Shown here: piece after piece, positions 38,134 through 46,618 of the stretch
Numbering within the stretch: position 1 is the first letter of the stretch
Layout: each line of letters starts with the position of its first letter
Assembly: GCA_025356275.1 (NCBI GenBank)
Contig: JANXUK010000134.1
Coordinates: forward strand, 35,387-99,386
Reading direction: 5' to 3'
Length of the DNA: 64,000 nucleotides
DNA from: Sphingomonadales bacterium
GTDB taxonomy: Bacteria; Pseudomonadota; Alphaproteobacteria; Sphingomonadales; Sphingomonadaceae
Position numbers and translations under genes: made by a program
The notes under the pieces: model-generated
The model's database searches: none
What the model saw: only the letters and a program-made list of their open reading frames with translations
What the model was told of the DNA's origin: nothing

Positions 38134-38841
38134 GTGTCCGATCTGGTCCACGCCGCGGCGCCCTCGCCCAACTGGAATGAGCGGGCGCTGCCGATCAGCA
38201 TGGTCGTGCTCCACTACACCGGCATGCCAACCGCCGCCGAGGCGCTGGCCCGGCTGACCGATCCCGCCGCACAGGTCTCGGCGCATTACCTGATCGACGA
38301 GGATGGCACGGTGACCCGGCTGGTCGATGAGGCCAAGCGCGCCTGGCATGCCGGCGCCGCCTATTGGCGCGGGATCAGCGACGTGAACTCGGCCAGCATC
38401 GGCATAGAGCTGGTCAATCCGGGGCATGAATGGGGATACCGCCCGTTTCCCGAGACCCAGATGGGCTCGCTGATCCGGCTGCTCGCCGATATTGTCTGGC
38501 GCCACGCGGTTCCGCTGGCCAATGTGGTCGGGCATTCGGATGTTGCGCCGGCGCGCAAGATGGACCCGGGCGAGCTGTTTGACTGGGCGCGGCTGGCGCG
38601 GTTCGGCCTTGCGCTGCCGGTCCCGCGCCCGCGCATCCGGCTGTTGCATGAGAACCCCGGCGCATTCTACCTCGGGCTTGAGCGCTTCGGCTATGATATT
38701 GCCGACGGCCATGCGGCGGTTCGCGCGTTCCAGCGCCGCTGGCGCCCGGCCTGCATCGACGGGGTGATCGATGGCGAAGTGGGGGCGCTGCTGTTCGAAT
38801 TGCTGGTGATGCGGGATTCGGTGGCCAGCGACGATGATTAG
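38134..38841 (+). CDS. N-acetylmuramoyl-L-alanine amidase, family 2 (AmiD/AmpD-like) with peptidoglycan-binding domain
   Basis: A zinc amidase that cleaves the lactyl-peptide bond of muropeptides. GTG start. The zinc residues lie in VVLHYTG (His) and VGHSDVAPARKMDPGELFDW (His and Asp). The middle has SAHYLIDEDGTVTRLV and NSASIGIELVNPG. A C-terminal PG_binding_1-like domain (VRAFQRRWRPACIDGVIDGE) supports an AmiD-type role. There is no signal peptide, so cytoplasmic muropeptide recycling is also possible. rnpB begins 15 bases after the stop. Confidence 0.88.
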   Translation: MSDLVHAAAPSPNWNERALPISMVVLHYTGMPTAAEALARLTDPAAQVSAHYLIDEDGTVTRLVDEAKRAWHAGAAYWRGISDVNSASIGIELVNPGHEWGYRPFPETQMGSLIRLLADIVWRHAVPLANVVGHSDVAPARKMDPGELFDWARLARFGLALPVPRPRIRLLHENPGAFYLGLERFGYDIADGHAAVRAFQRRWRPACIDGVIDGEVGALLFELLVMRDSVASDDD

Positions 38842-38856
38842 CGCTAGACGGCGTCC

Positions 38857-39290
<434 letters not shown>

Positions 39291-39291
39291 A

Positions 39292-39461
39292 CTAGTGGAT
39301 TGATTTTGACATTTGCATCCCTTGGCGGTTGGGATGGGTCTGCAAATGTCAAAATCGTAAAATCCACTAGAAACAATATAATATCTAGTGGTTCTTATGT
39401 TTTCCGACATTTGCCTCTGCCCTTGCCGAAAGGGATGCAAATGTCGGAAACGAACCACTAG
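39292..39461. repeat. Paired-hairpin (BIME/REPIN-like) element, copy 2
   Basis: Hairpin 1 (39292-39370) is nearly identical to that of copy 1, with inner stem GATTTTGACATTTGCA. The linker AAACAATATAATAT follows. Hairpin 2 (39385-39461) has outer ends CTAGTGGTTC/GAACCACTAG and inner stem TTTCCGACATTTGC. Relative to copy 1, hairpin 2 has changed both arms together (CTGACATTCG to CCGACATTTG), keeping the pairing. It sits directly after rnpB. Confidence 0.9.
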
Positions 39462-39630
39462 GACCAGCCGACATTCAGCCCATGCGGGCCTGCAAATGGC
39501 GGTCGTCCGCGCTTCCGATGCTCACGTACTGAAGTACGCTGCGCTCCGGGTCGCAGCCGACCACCATTTTGTCCTACGGGCTACGCCCTGCGGTCGCCTT
39601 CGGCTCGGTGACACCTGGACTAAATGTCGA
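39462..39630. other. Gene-free 169-bp stretch with short palindromes
   Basis: Between the paired-hairpin element and the ugd stop. It holds GTACTGAAGTAC (a small hairpin) and alternating GCGCTCCGG / CTACGCCCTGCGG-like words that look like degraded intergenic repeat. No open frame with a ribosome binding site and no clear terminator were found. Confidence 0.4.
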
Positions 39631-40941
39631 TCACCCGCGCCCGATGCTGACATAGGCAAAGCCGGCCTCGCGCATATCGGCTGGGTCATAGACATTGCGT
39701 AGGTCGACCAGCACGGCGGCGCGTGCGATGCCCTTGATCCGCTCCAGATCGAGCGCACGAAACGCATCCCATTCGGTGACGATCACTACGGCATCCGCAC
39801 CCTCTGCGGCATCATAGGCCGATTTGGCCATCACCACGCCGGGCATCATCGGCGCGGCCAACGCCATGCCCTCGGGATCATAGGCGGAGACCTCCACCCC
39901 GGCGTCGATCAGGGTCTGGGCGATGGTGATGCTCGGCGCGTCGCGCATATCGTCGGTGTTGGGCTTGAAGGTGAGCCCGAGCAGCGCGACCTTCTTGCTG
40001 CGCACCGCGCCCGCCCCGCCGATAGCGTCGATGACCTTGCGGCCCATTGCGCGCTTGCGGCTTTCGTTGACCTTGACCACCGCCTCGACGATGCGGGTCG
40101 GGCTGTCATAATCCTCGGCGGTTTTCAGCAGGGCCAGCGTATCCTTGGGAAAACAGCTCCCGCCGTAGCCCGGCCCGGCGTGAAGGAACTTGCCGCCGAT
40201 CCTCCCGTCGAGGCCGATGCCGCGCGATACGTCCTGAATATCGGCGCCAACCTTTTCGCACAGGTCGGCCATCTCGTTGATGAAGGTGATCTTGGTGGCC
40301 AGAAAGGCGTTGGCGGCATATTTGATCAGCTCGGCGCTGCGCCGGCTGGTGAACAGGATCGGCGCGCGGTTGAGGAACAGCGGACGATAGACCTCGCGCA
40401 TCACACCCCGCGCCCACTCCTCGTCAGTGCCGATGACGATGCGGTCGGGGCGCTTGAAATCGGCGATGGCCGCGCCTTCGCGCAGGAATTCAGGGTTGGA
40501 GGCCACGGCACATTGTATGCCCGGCTTCGCCGCCGCGATAATCCGCTCAACCTCGTCGCCGCTGCCGACGGGTACGGTCGATTTGGTGACCACCACCACC
40601 GAAGGCCCGATATGTTCGCCCAATTCGCGCGCCACCGCATGCACGAAGCTGAGATCGGCATGGCCATCGCCGCGCCGCGACGGGGTGCCCACCGCGATGA
40701 AGATCGCCGATGCCCCCGCGATCCCGCTGGGCAGGTCGGTGGTGAAACTCAAACGTCCACCGCGCACATTGCTGGACACCAGTTCGGCCAGCCCCGGCTC
40801 GAATATCGGCATGACGCCGGCATCCAGCGCCGTGATCTTGGCCGGGTCCTTGTCGATACACACCACGTCATGCCCAAAATCGGCAAAGCACGCGCCCGAT
40901 ACCAGTCCGACATAGCCAGAGCCGATCATCGCGATTTTCAT
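39631..40941 (-). CDS. ugd: UDP-glucose 6-dehydrogenase
   Basis: Oxidises UDP-glucose to UDP-glucuronate with NAD, providing the acidic sugar for exopolysaccharide. The NAD motif is GSGYVGLVSG (7-16). Other blocks are VGTPSRRGDGHADLSFV, TKSTVPVGSGDEV, ELIKYAANAFLATKITFINE, the catalytic Cys263 in YGGSCFPKDT, and LGLTFKPNTDDMRDAPS. 436 aa is normal. The gene and its neighbouring phosphatase lie between two direct copies of the paired-hairpin repeat, about 5 kb from the polysaccharide locus. Confidence 0.94.
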   Translation of the reverse strand: MKIAMIGSGYVGLVSGACFADFGHDVVCIDKDPAKITALDAGVMPIFEPGLAELVSSNVRGGRLSFTTDLPSGIAGASAIFIAVGTPSRRGDGHADLSFVHAVARELGEHIGPSVVVVTKSTVPVGSGDEVERIIAAAKPGIQCAVASNPEFLREGAAIADFKRPDRIVIGTDEEWARGVMREVYRPLFLNRAPILFTSRRSAELIKYAANAFLATKITFINEMADLCEKVGADIQDVSRGIGLDGRIGGKFLHAGPGYGGSCFPKDTLALLKTAEDYDSPTRIVEAVVKVNESRKRAMGRKVIDAIGGAGAVRSKKVALLGLTFKPNTDDMRDAPSITIAQTLIDAGVEVSAYDPEGMALAAPMMPGVVMAKSAYDAAEGADAVVIVTEWDAFRALDLERIKGIARAAVLVDLRNVYDPADMREAGFAYVSIGRG

Positions 40942-40969
40942 AGATTGGTCCTCATTGCGCGCGTCGCGT

Positions 40970-41785
40970 TTAGGGGGCGATAGTCTGTTTGGTGATGTTG
41001 ATCGCGCCGTTCTCGTCCACTTCGGTGGCGATCAGCCAGCGTGCCGCGCCCTCCAGCCCCAGCGCAGTCAAACGCCCCGAGGCATAGGCGCCGGTGTCGA
41101 TGCCGATGCGGTTGGGGGCGATCACCGCGCTGTCGGTGATGGTGTGGCCGTGGACGACGACGGCGCCATGGCTCGACTGATGGCTGAGAAACGGCTCGCG
41201 GATCCAGCGCAGGTCCGCGGGCGTCTGATCCTCGTGCGGCACGCCGGGGCGGATGCCGGCGTGGACGAACAGGTAGTCGCCGATGCGGATCTGGTTCTCG
41301 AACCCGGCGATGAAGGCCAGATCCTCGGGTGGGATCAGGCTGCGCATCAGGGCCTGTATCTCCTCATAGGTGGCGCTCTCATACCGCGCCTCGTCGATGC
41401 CAAAGCTCAGCACCGTCTCGCGCCCGCCATGGCGCAGCAGGTGGCGCAGCACATCGACACTGTCGATACCGCCCAGCAGCATTTCCTCGTGATTGCCCGC
41501 CAGAATACGCAGGCCCCGCTGTTGCTGCCATGCCCTTGCAAAGCCGATCACCCCGGCGCTCTCGGGCCCGCGATCCACCAGATCGCCCAGCAGAATCTCG
41601 GTGGTGTGCGCCATGTGGCGGCGGTTGCGCGCGGCATCATCCTCGGCAATCGCCGCGGCCAATGCGCGCAACAGGTCCAGCCGGCCATGGATGTCGCCCA
41701 CCGCATAGACCCGCTGCCCCTGCGGCACAGACGGCAGCGGCACCGCCTCACGCGGGCGCAACAGCTTGCGGATAGCGCCGATCAT
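40970..41785 (-). CDS. PPP-family serine/threonine-type metallophosphatase, about 271 aa
   Basis: The metal-binding signatures are in order: YAVGDIHGRLDLL (GDxHG), LLGDLVDRGPES (GDxVDRG), ILAGNHEEML (GNHE), then FVHAGIRPG and VVHGHTITD. This is the bacterial PrpA/PrpB/BsuPP group. The start is uncertain: the ATG at 41785 gives MIGAIRKLLRP, while the frame is open to 41854 without a good ribosome binding site. It lies 28 bases upstream of ugd on the same strand, so they are probably co-transcribed. It may dephosphorylate polysaccharide-linked or regulatory proteins. Confidence 0.85.
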   Translation of the reverse strand: MIGAIRKLLRPREAVPLPSVPQGQRVYAVGDIHGRLDLLRALAAAIAEDDAARNRRHMAHTTEILLGDLVDRGPESAGVIGFARAWQQQRGLRILAGNHEEMLLGGIDSVDVLRHLLRHGGRETVLSFGIDEARYESATYEEIQALMRSLIPPEDLAFIAGFENQIRIGDYLFVHAGIRPGVPHEDQTPADLRWIREPFLSHQSSHGAVVVHGHTITDSAVIAPNRIGIDTGAYASGRLTALGLEGAARWLIATEVDENGAINITKQTIAP

Positions 41786-41933
41786 GGCATGCCGATCATG
41801 CGTAAACTCATCTTGCGGGCGGGGCTTGGCGGGGAAGGGCGGGCGCCGCATCATCTAGGCGGGGTGCCGGCGGGGGTCAAGGCGGCGGGCCGGGGCCGGG
41901 GGGCGCGGCGGCTTGCCAGCGCGCACGGGAACG

Positions 41934-42103
41934 CTAGTGGATTGGTTTTGACATTCGAGTCCCGCTTGCGGCAAAGGGTGCTTTCGAATGTCAAAATCAT
42001 AGAATCCATTAGAAACAATATAATATCTAGTGTTTCTTATGTTTTCTGACATTTGCCTCTACCCTTGCCGAAAGGGATGCAAATGTCGGAAACAAACCAC
42101 TAG
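41934..42103. repeat. Paired-hairpin (BIME/REPIN-like) element, copy 3
   Basis: Hairpin 1 (41934-42012) has the outer ends CTAGTGGATT/AATCCATTAG but a different inner stem, TTTTGACATTCGA/TCGAATGTCAAAA. The linker AAACAATATAATAT equals that of copy 2, and hairpin 2 (42027-42103) nearly equals copy 2. The hairpin 1 replacement of TTTGCA by TTCGA on both arms is compensatory. It lies in the divergent gap between the phosphatase and gloA. Confidence 0.9.
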
Positions 42104-42130
42104 ATTGCATGCGAAACCACCGGATGCGTG

Positions 42131-42562
42131 ATGACCAAATATCTCCACACGATGATCCGCGTCGCCGATCTGGACGCGGCGATCCGCACCTTCGCGCTGA
42201 TCGGCGTGACCGAACTGCACCGGATGGATAACGACCGGGGCCGCTTCACGCTGGTCTTTCTGGCGGCGGCGGGCGATGAGGGCGCCCAGGTCGAACTCAC
42301 CTACAATTGGCCCGCCGAGGACGGCAGCAGCGAGGTTTATACCGGCGGGCGCAATTTCGGGCATCTGGCCTATCGGGTCGACAATATCTATGAGACCTGC
42401 GCGGCGCTGATGGCGGGGGGCGTCACCATCCACCGCCCGCCGCGCGATGGCCATATGGCGTTTGTGCGTACACCCGATGGCATCTCGATCGAGCTGCTTC
42501 AGGACGGCGCGCTGCCCCCTGCCGAGCCGTGGATCAGCATGCCCAATGTGGGCAGTTGGTAA
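42131..42562 (+). CDS. gloA: Lactoylglutathione lyase (glyoxalase I)
   Basis: Converts the methylglyoxal-glutathione hemithioacetal to S-lactoylglutathione. The VOC fold has all four metal ligands in family context: His in YLHTMIRVADL, Glu in VELTYNW, His in FGHLAYRVDNI, and Glu in GISIELLQ. 143 aa is near the usual ~135. The ATG at 42131 directly follows a GTG also open in frame. The gene starts 27 bases after the repeat element. Confidence 0.88.
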   Translation: MTKYLHTMIRVADLDAAIRTFALIGVTELHRMDNDRGRFTLVFLAAAGDEGAQVELTYNWPAEDGSSEVYTGGRNFGHLAYRVDNIYETCAALMAGGVTIHRPPRDGHMAFVRTPDGISIELLQDGALPPAEPWISMPNVGSW

Positions 42563-42667
42563 ACCCATACGCAGGATAATTATATTAAATCATCCCGGTT
42601 CATTAGTTGCAAACATTCGTAATGGCTCTTAAGCAATAATGCTAATTTCGGGGCGAGGAGTGGCGGG

Positions 42668-44149
42668 TTGCCTCCATCAATTACCGCGTCCTGGACGCTG
42701 GTGACATGGCTGGTGTTGGTTGAGCGCGAGCTGTTGCTGTTCGCGCTTTTCTGGTTCCTGCTGGGCACGATCGATGAAGCGGCGATGGATTGCACCTGGT
42801 TCTGGCTGCGGCTGAACGGGCGCGCCAGGACCGAACGCCTTGGCGAAAACCTGCGCTGCGATACGCTGATCACGCCGACGGCGGTGCTGATCCCGGCATG
42901 GCATGAGGCCGAGGTGATCGGCACCACCGTCTCGCATCTGCTGGCGGCATGGCCTCAGGATAATCTGCGGGTCTATGTCGGATGTTATGGCAATGATCCG
43001 GCCAGCCTGGCGGCGGCGATGCTGGGTGCGGGGGCCGATGCGCGGGTGCGGATGGTGGTGGTGGCGCATGCCGGGCCGACGACCAAGGCCGATTGCCTCA
43101 ACCGGCTCTATGCGGCGGTTTGCGCCGATGAGGCGCGCGGCGGGGGGCGTTGCGGCGCCATCGTGCTGCAGGATGCCGAGGATATGGTCCACCCGCTGGG
43201 GCTGGCGGTGATCGACCGCGCGCTGGAAGCTGCCGATTTCGTCCAGCTGCCGGTGCGTCCGGAGATTCCCGGCGAAACCTCGTGGATCGCCGGACATTAT
43301 GCCGATGAATTCACCGAATCGCATGCCAAGACGTTGGTGGTGCGCGGTGCATTGGGCACGGCGCTGCCGGCGGCGGGGGTGGGCTGCGGCTTTGCGCGCG
43401 GCATGCTCGATCAGATTGGGGCGATCCGGGTTGCGGCGGGGGAGACGGGGCCGTTTGCCGCCGAATGCCTGACCGAGGATTACGAACTGGGCATGCTGAT
43501 CGCCCGGTGCGGCGGGCGCAGCCGGTTCGTGCGGATGCGCGATCCTGCGGGGCATCTGATCGCGACGCGCAGCTATTTTCCCGCAACCCTGCCGGCGGCG
43601 GTGCGCCAGAAAACGCGCTGGATCCACGGCACCGCGCTGCAAGGGTGGGACCGGTTGGGCTGGCAGCGCGACCTGCTGGAGATCTGGATGGGCCTGCGCG
43701 ACCGGCGCGGGCCTTTGACCGCGATGGTGCTGGCCTGCGCCTATCTGCTGCTGGTGGTCGAGGCGATGCTGGATGTCGCGAGCCGGTTTGGCGCGATTGC
43801 CCTGCCTCCGCTGTCGCAGGGCATCGAAGTGATGATCCGGCTCAGCATTGCCGGGCTGATATGGCGCGCCGCGATGCGCGCCGGCTTTACGGCGCGCGAA
43901 TATGGCCGGCGCGAAGGGGTGCGGGCGCTGCTGCGGATCCCGATCGCCAATGTGATCACCATCATGGCCGGGCGGCGCGCGCTGGGCGCCTATCTGGTCA
44001 GCCTGCGCAGCGGCGGCGTGGTGTGGGAGAAGACCGCGCACCTCCTGCACCCGGCTCGCACGCTGCGCCATCCGGCCGATCCGGCTGCGGCTCGCGGGGC
44101 GATTATCCTCCCGCATTTATATCCGGTGAGCGGAGCGGCGGCGCGATGA
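42668..44149 (+). CDS. NfrB-like membrane glycosyltransferase (GT2), 493 aa, TTG start
   Basis: TTG start with GAGGAG 7 bases upstream. An N-terminal membrane helix (VERELLLFALFWFLLGTID) precedes a GT2 domain (TAVLIPAWHEAEVIGTTVSH, metal-binding LQDAEDMVHPLGL, acceptor motif LTEDYELGMLI, and a QxxRW-like RQKTRWIHG). Further C-terminal membrane helices follow. This matches NfrB-type processive or secretion-linked glycosyltransferases. It overlaps the following barrel gene by ATGA, mirroring nfrB-nfrA pairs. The product may be a surface glycan exported through the partner. Confidence 0.85.
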   Translation: MPPSITASWTLVTWLVLVERELLLFALFWFLLGTIDEAAMDCTWFWLRLNGRARTERLGENLRCDTLITPTAVLIPAWHEAEVIGTTVSHLLAAWPQDNLRVYVGCYGNDPASLAAAMLGAGADARVRMVVVAHAGPTTKADCLNRLYAAVCADEARGGGRCGAIVLQDAEDMVHPLGLAVIDRALEAADFVQLPVRPEIPGETSWIAGHYADEFTESHAKTLVVRGALGTALPAAGVGCGFARGMLDQIGAIRVAAGETGPFAAECLTEDYELGMLIARCGGRSRFVRMRDPAGHLIATRSYFPATLPAAVRQKTRWIHGTALQGWDRLGWQRDLLEIWMGLRDRRGPLTAMVLACAYLLLVVEAMLDVASRFGAIALPPLSQGIEVMIRLSIAGLIWRAAMRAGFTAREYGRREGVRALLRIPIANVITIMAGRRALGAYLVSLRSGGVVWEKTAHLLHPARTLRHPADPAAARGAIILPHLYPVSGAAAR

Positions 44150-45369
44150 CTTCGGCACCGCGCCGACGCGGACAGCCGCTGATTTTCCTGACGCTGGTGA
44201 TCGGATCATGGGTCGGCGCGCGGGCGATGCTGTGGCAGCCGCTGCCCGCGATGATGGCCCCGGCGGGTCTGCGGCTGGCAGAGGCGTCGGTGATACGGCA
44301 CGGCAAGGCAGCCGTGGCCGCGCCGCTGGCGACGCCTGTGATGGGCGTGACTGTTCAGCAGCCAGAGCTGGGCGGTGCCGCCGGCGAAGCTGCTCCGATG
44401 GCGCCGCTGCCCGGCGTTCTGGCCGGGCCGGCCCCCACACTGAGGCCCGCGCCTGCCCCCAAGCTGGTGCTGGCGCCCGAACCCACTCTGGTGCCAGCGG
44501 GGCCGCCGCCGCGCATGACGCCCGGCCTCGCCGCCGGGCATCAGATGCTGTGGATGGCGGCGATGAGCAATCTGCCCCCGCCGCGCCGCACACTGCCCAC
44601 CCTGGCGTCGGCGCCCCAGCCGCTGCGCCCTCGGCTCAGCCCGGAAGCCAATGCGGCGGCTGCTATGCTGTTTGCGCAAAGCGATGCCGCCGCGCTGCGT
44701 TGGTCGGCGGATGGCTGGCTGCTGCTACGCCGGGGCAGCGGGCAGGGCAGCGGGCAGGGCGGGGCCAATGTGCCCCAGTCCAGCTATGGCAACAGCCAGG
44801 TCGGCGCGGTGTTACGCTATCGGCTGGAGCCCAGGGCGCATCAGATCGGCGCCTATCTGCGCGTAACCGGCGCGCTGCTGCGCACCCCTGGCACCGCATT
44901 TGAGCGCGATGCGGCGCTGGGCATGTCGGCGCGGCCCATTGCCGGGGTGCCGCTGGTCGTGGCGGTCGAGGCGCGGGCCAGCCGGTTCGACGACGGCAGC
45001 GTCCGTTTGCGCCCGGCCGGCTTCGCCTATACCCAAATGCGGCCATTGCCGCTGCCGCTGGGGCTGCGGGCTGAGGTTTATGCCGCCGGCGGCTATGTCG
45101 GAGGCAAGGAATCGACGGCCTTTGTCGACGGCCAGCTGCATGCCGATCATGCGTTGCTGCACCTTGGCCCGACCGAGCTGCGCGCCGGCGCCGGGGTGTG
45201 GGGCGGGGCGGAGAGGGGCGCGGCGCGTCTCGATGTCGGACCCGCCGCCAGCGTCGATGTGGCGCATGGAGGGATCGGCGCGCGGCTGGGGATCGACTGG
45301 CGTTTCCGGCTCGCTGGCAATAGCGCGCCGGGCTCCGGGCCGACCCTGACGCTGTCGGGCGGGTTTTAA
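44146..45369 (+). CDS. Probable outer-membrane barrel protein resembling the NfrA C-terminus, 407 aa
   Basis: The ATG at 44146 overlaps the glycosyltransferase stop. The N-terminus is a signal/anchor (PLIFLTLVIGSWVGARAMLW). Next is a ~120-residue Pro/Ala-rich linker with repeated LAPEPT/RPAPAP words. The C-terminal ~220 residues show barrel strands typical of the NfrA C-terminal domain (VGAVLRYRLEPRAHQIGAYL, ARPIAGVPLVVAVEARAS, LRAEVYAAGGYVGGK), ending TLTLSGGF with a terminal Phe for Bam recognition. The TPR region of full NfrA is missing, so this is a reduced partner of the NfrB-like enzyme. Confidence 0.72.
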   Translation: MTSAPRRRGQPLIFLTLVIGSWVGARAMLWQPLPAMMAPAGLRLAEASVIRHGKAAVAAPLATPVMGVTVQQPELGGAAGEAAPMAPLPGVLAGPAPTLRPAPAPKLVLAPEPTLVPAGPPPRMTPGLAAGHQMLWMAAMSNLPPPRRTLPTLASAPQPLRPRLSPEANAAAAMLFAQSDAAALRWSADGWLLLRRGSGQGSGQGGANVPQSSYGNSQVGAVLRYRLEPRAHQIGAYLRVTGALLRTPGTAFERDAALGMSARPIAGVPLVVAVEARASRFDDGSVRLRPAGFAYTQMRPLPLPLGLRAEVYAAGGYVGGKESTAFVDGQLHADHALLHLGPTELRAGAGVWGGAERGAARLDVGPAASVDVAHGGIGARLGIDWRFRLAGNSAPGSGPTLTLSGGF

Positions 45370-45452
45370 TGCCGAAACCCCCATTTTTTTGCCCGAAAAG
45401 GCGGGTCGGCGCTCTTTCCACCGAGCCATGGCTGGGATAGCCTCGGGCGCAG

Positions 45453-46367
45453 ATGGACGTTTACCTCCCGATCGCCAATCTTTCGGTCAATGGACTGGTC
45501 ATCGTCGGGCTCGGCGTGATTACCGGGGTGTTGTCAGGCATGTTCGGGGTGGGCGGCGGGTTCCTCACAACGCCGCTGCTGATCTTCTATGGCATTCCCC
45601 CCACCGTCGCCGCCGCTTCCGCCGCCAGCCAAGTGACTGGGGCCAGCGTCTCCGGCCTGTTTGCGCATTCCAAGCGCAATGGGGTGGATTACCATATGGG
45701 CGCGGTGCTGGTGATCGGCGGGATTATAGGGACCGGGCTGGGTTCGGTGCTGTTCCGGGTGCTGACGGCGCTGGGCCAGATCGATACGGTGATCAATGTG
45801 CTTTACGTCGGGCTGCTGGGCTCGATCGGCACGATCATGGCGCGCGAAAGCATCGCGACCCTGCGCGCCAGCCGCACCGGCGCGCCGCTGCCCGCTGCCA
45901 AGCGCCGGCATCACCCGATGGTCGCCAGCCTGCCGCTGCGCTGGCGGTTCTATCGATCGGGGCTCTATATCTCGCCGCTCGCGCCGCTGTTGCTGGGCAT
46001 CGGGACCGGGGTCCTGACTATGCTGATGGGCATCGGCGGCGGCTTCGTGCTGGTGCCCGCGATGCTGTATATTCTGGGGATGAGCGCCAATGTGGTGGTC
46101 GGCACGTCGCTGTTCCAGATCCTGTTCGTGACGATGGCGACCACGATGATGCATGCGCTGACCACGCAGGCGGTCGACATCGTGCTGGCCGGGATGCTGT
46201 TGATGGGATCGGTCACGGGCGCGCAATTGGGCGCCTATGTCGCGCAGCGCGCGAGCCCGGTGCGGCTGCGGCTGTTGCTGGCGATCATCGTGGTGGGGGT
46301 GGCGGCGCGGATGGCACTGGGGCTGACGTTCCGCCCTGACGAGATCTACACTGTGAGTGTGCCATGA
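45453..46367 (+). CDS. TauE/SafE-family anion permease, 304 aa
   Basis: Polytopic membrane protein with two homologous halves, each opening with the family motif (GVLSGMFGVGGGFLTTPLLI and GVLTMLMGIGGGFVLVPAML). Family members export sulfite, sulfoacetate or related anions. A TIGR02186 gene follows on the same strand, as is common for this transporter type. The stop codon lies inside a perfect hairpin (46361-46389). Confidence 0.9.
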   Translation: MDVYLPIANLSVNGLVIVGLGVITGVLSGMFGVGGGFLTTPLLIFYGIPPTVAAASAASQVTGASVSGLFAHSKRNGVDYHMGAVLVIGGIIGTGLGSVLFRVLTALGQIDTVINVLYVGLLGSIGTIMARESIATLRASRTGAPLPAAKRRHHPMVASLPLRWRFYRSGLYISPLAPLLLGIGTGVLTMLMGIGGGFVLVPAMLYILGMSANVVVGTSLFQILFVTMATTMMHALTTQAVDIVLAGMLLMGSVTGAQLGAYVAQRASPVRLRLLLAIIVVGVAARMALGLTFRPDEIYTVSVP

Positions 46368-46430
46368 GGGGAAAGGGTCCCCTCATGGCCTGCTTCCCGA
46401 AAAGCGCGAAAGTGCGCTTTTCGGGAAGCC
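46361..46430 (+). other. Two perfect hairpins downstream of the permease gene
   Basis: Hairpin 1 pairs GCCATGAGGGG (46361) with CCCCTCATGGC (to 46389) and includes the permease stop codon. Hairpin 2 pairs CTTCCCGAAAAGCGC (46395-46409) with GCGCTTTTCGGGAAG (46416-46430). Neither has a T-run. Hairpin 2 resembles the GAAAAAGCGCCCTTTCG segment before modB and a similar segment near 58350. Confidence 0.7.
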
Positions 46431-46604
46431 TGTGCATCTATTTGCCGTCTGCCGGCGGAATTTGGCCCGCGCCCCCTTCCGACTGCCCACAGCGTTCCAT
46501 CCTGAATGGGAGGTCGGGAGGGGGCGCGGGATGGCACAGGCTTCCCCCGCCGGCAGGCGGCAAAGACTCCGCGCGGGATGGCACAGGCTTCAGGTGGTCA
46601 ATCA
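46431..46604. repeat. Second palindromic repeat family, copy B (opposite orientation)
   Basis: The arms CCCGCGCCCCCTTCCGACTG and CGGGAGGGGGCGCGGG pair around a loop whose reverse complement (CCCATTCAGGATGG) resembles the loop of copies A, C and D. Inverted TTTGCCGTCTGCCGGCGG / GCCGGCAGGCGGCAAA arms flank it, then GCGGGATGGCACAGGC, ending TCAATCAA. It lies against the 5' end of the TIGR02186 gene. Confidence 0.82.
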
Positions 46605-46618
46605 AACTGCTGGTGGCG

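Noticed and set aside
42677..44116. Minus-strand open frame of 479 codons opposite the NfrB-like gene
   Set aside because: Shadow frame rich in Arg, His and Gln; the GT2 motifs are on the plus strand.
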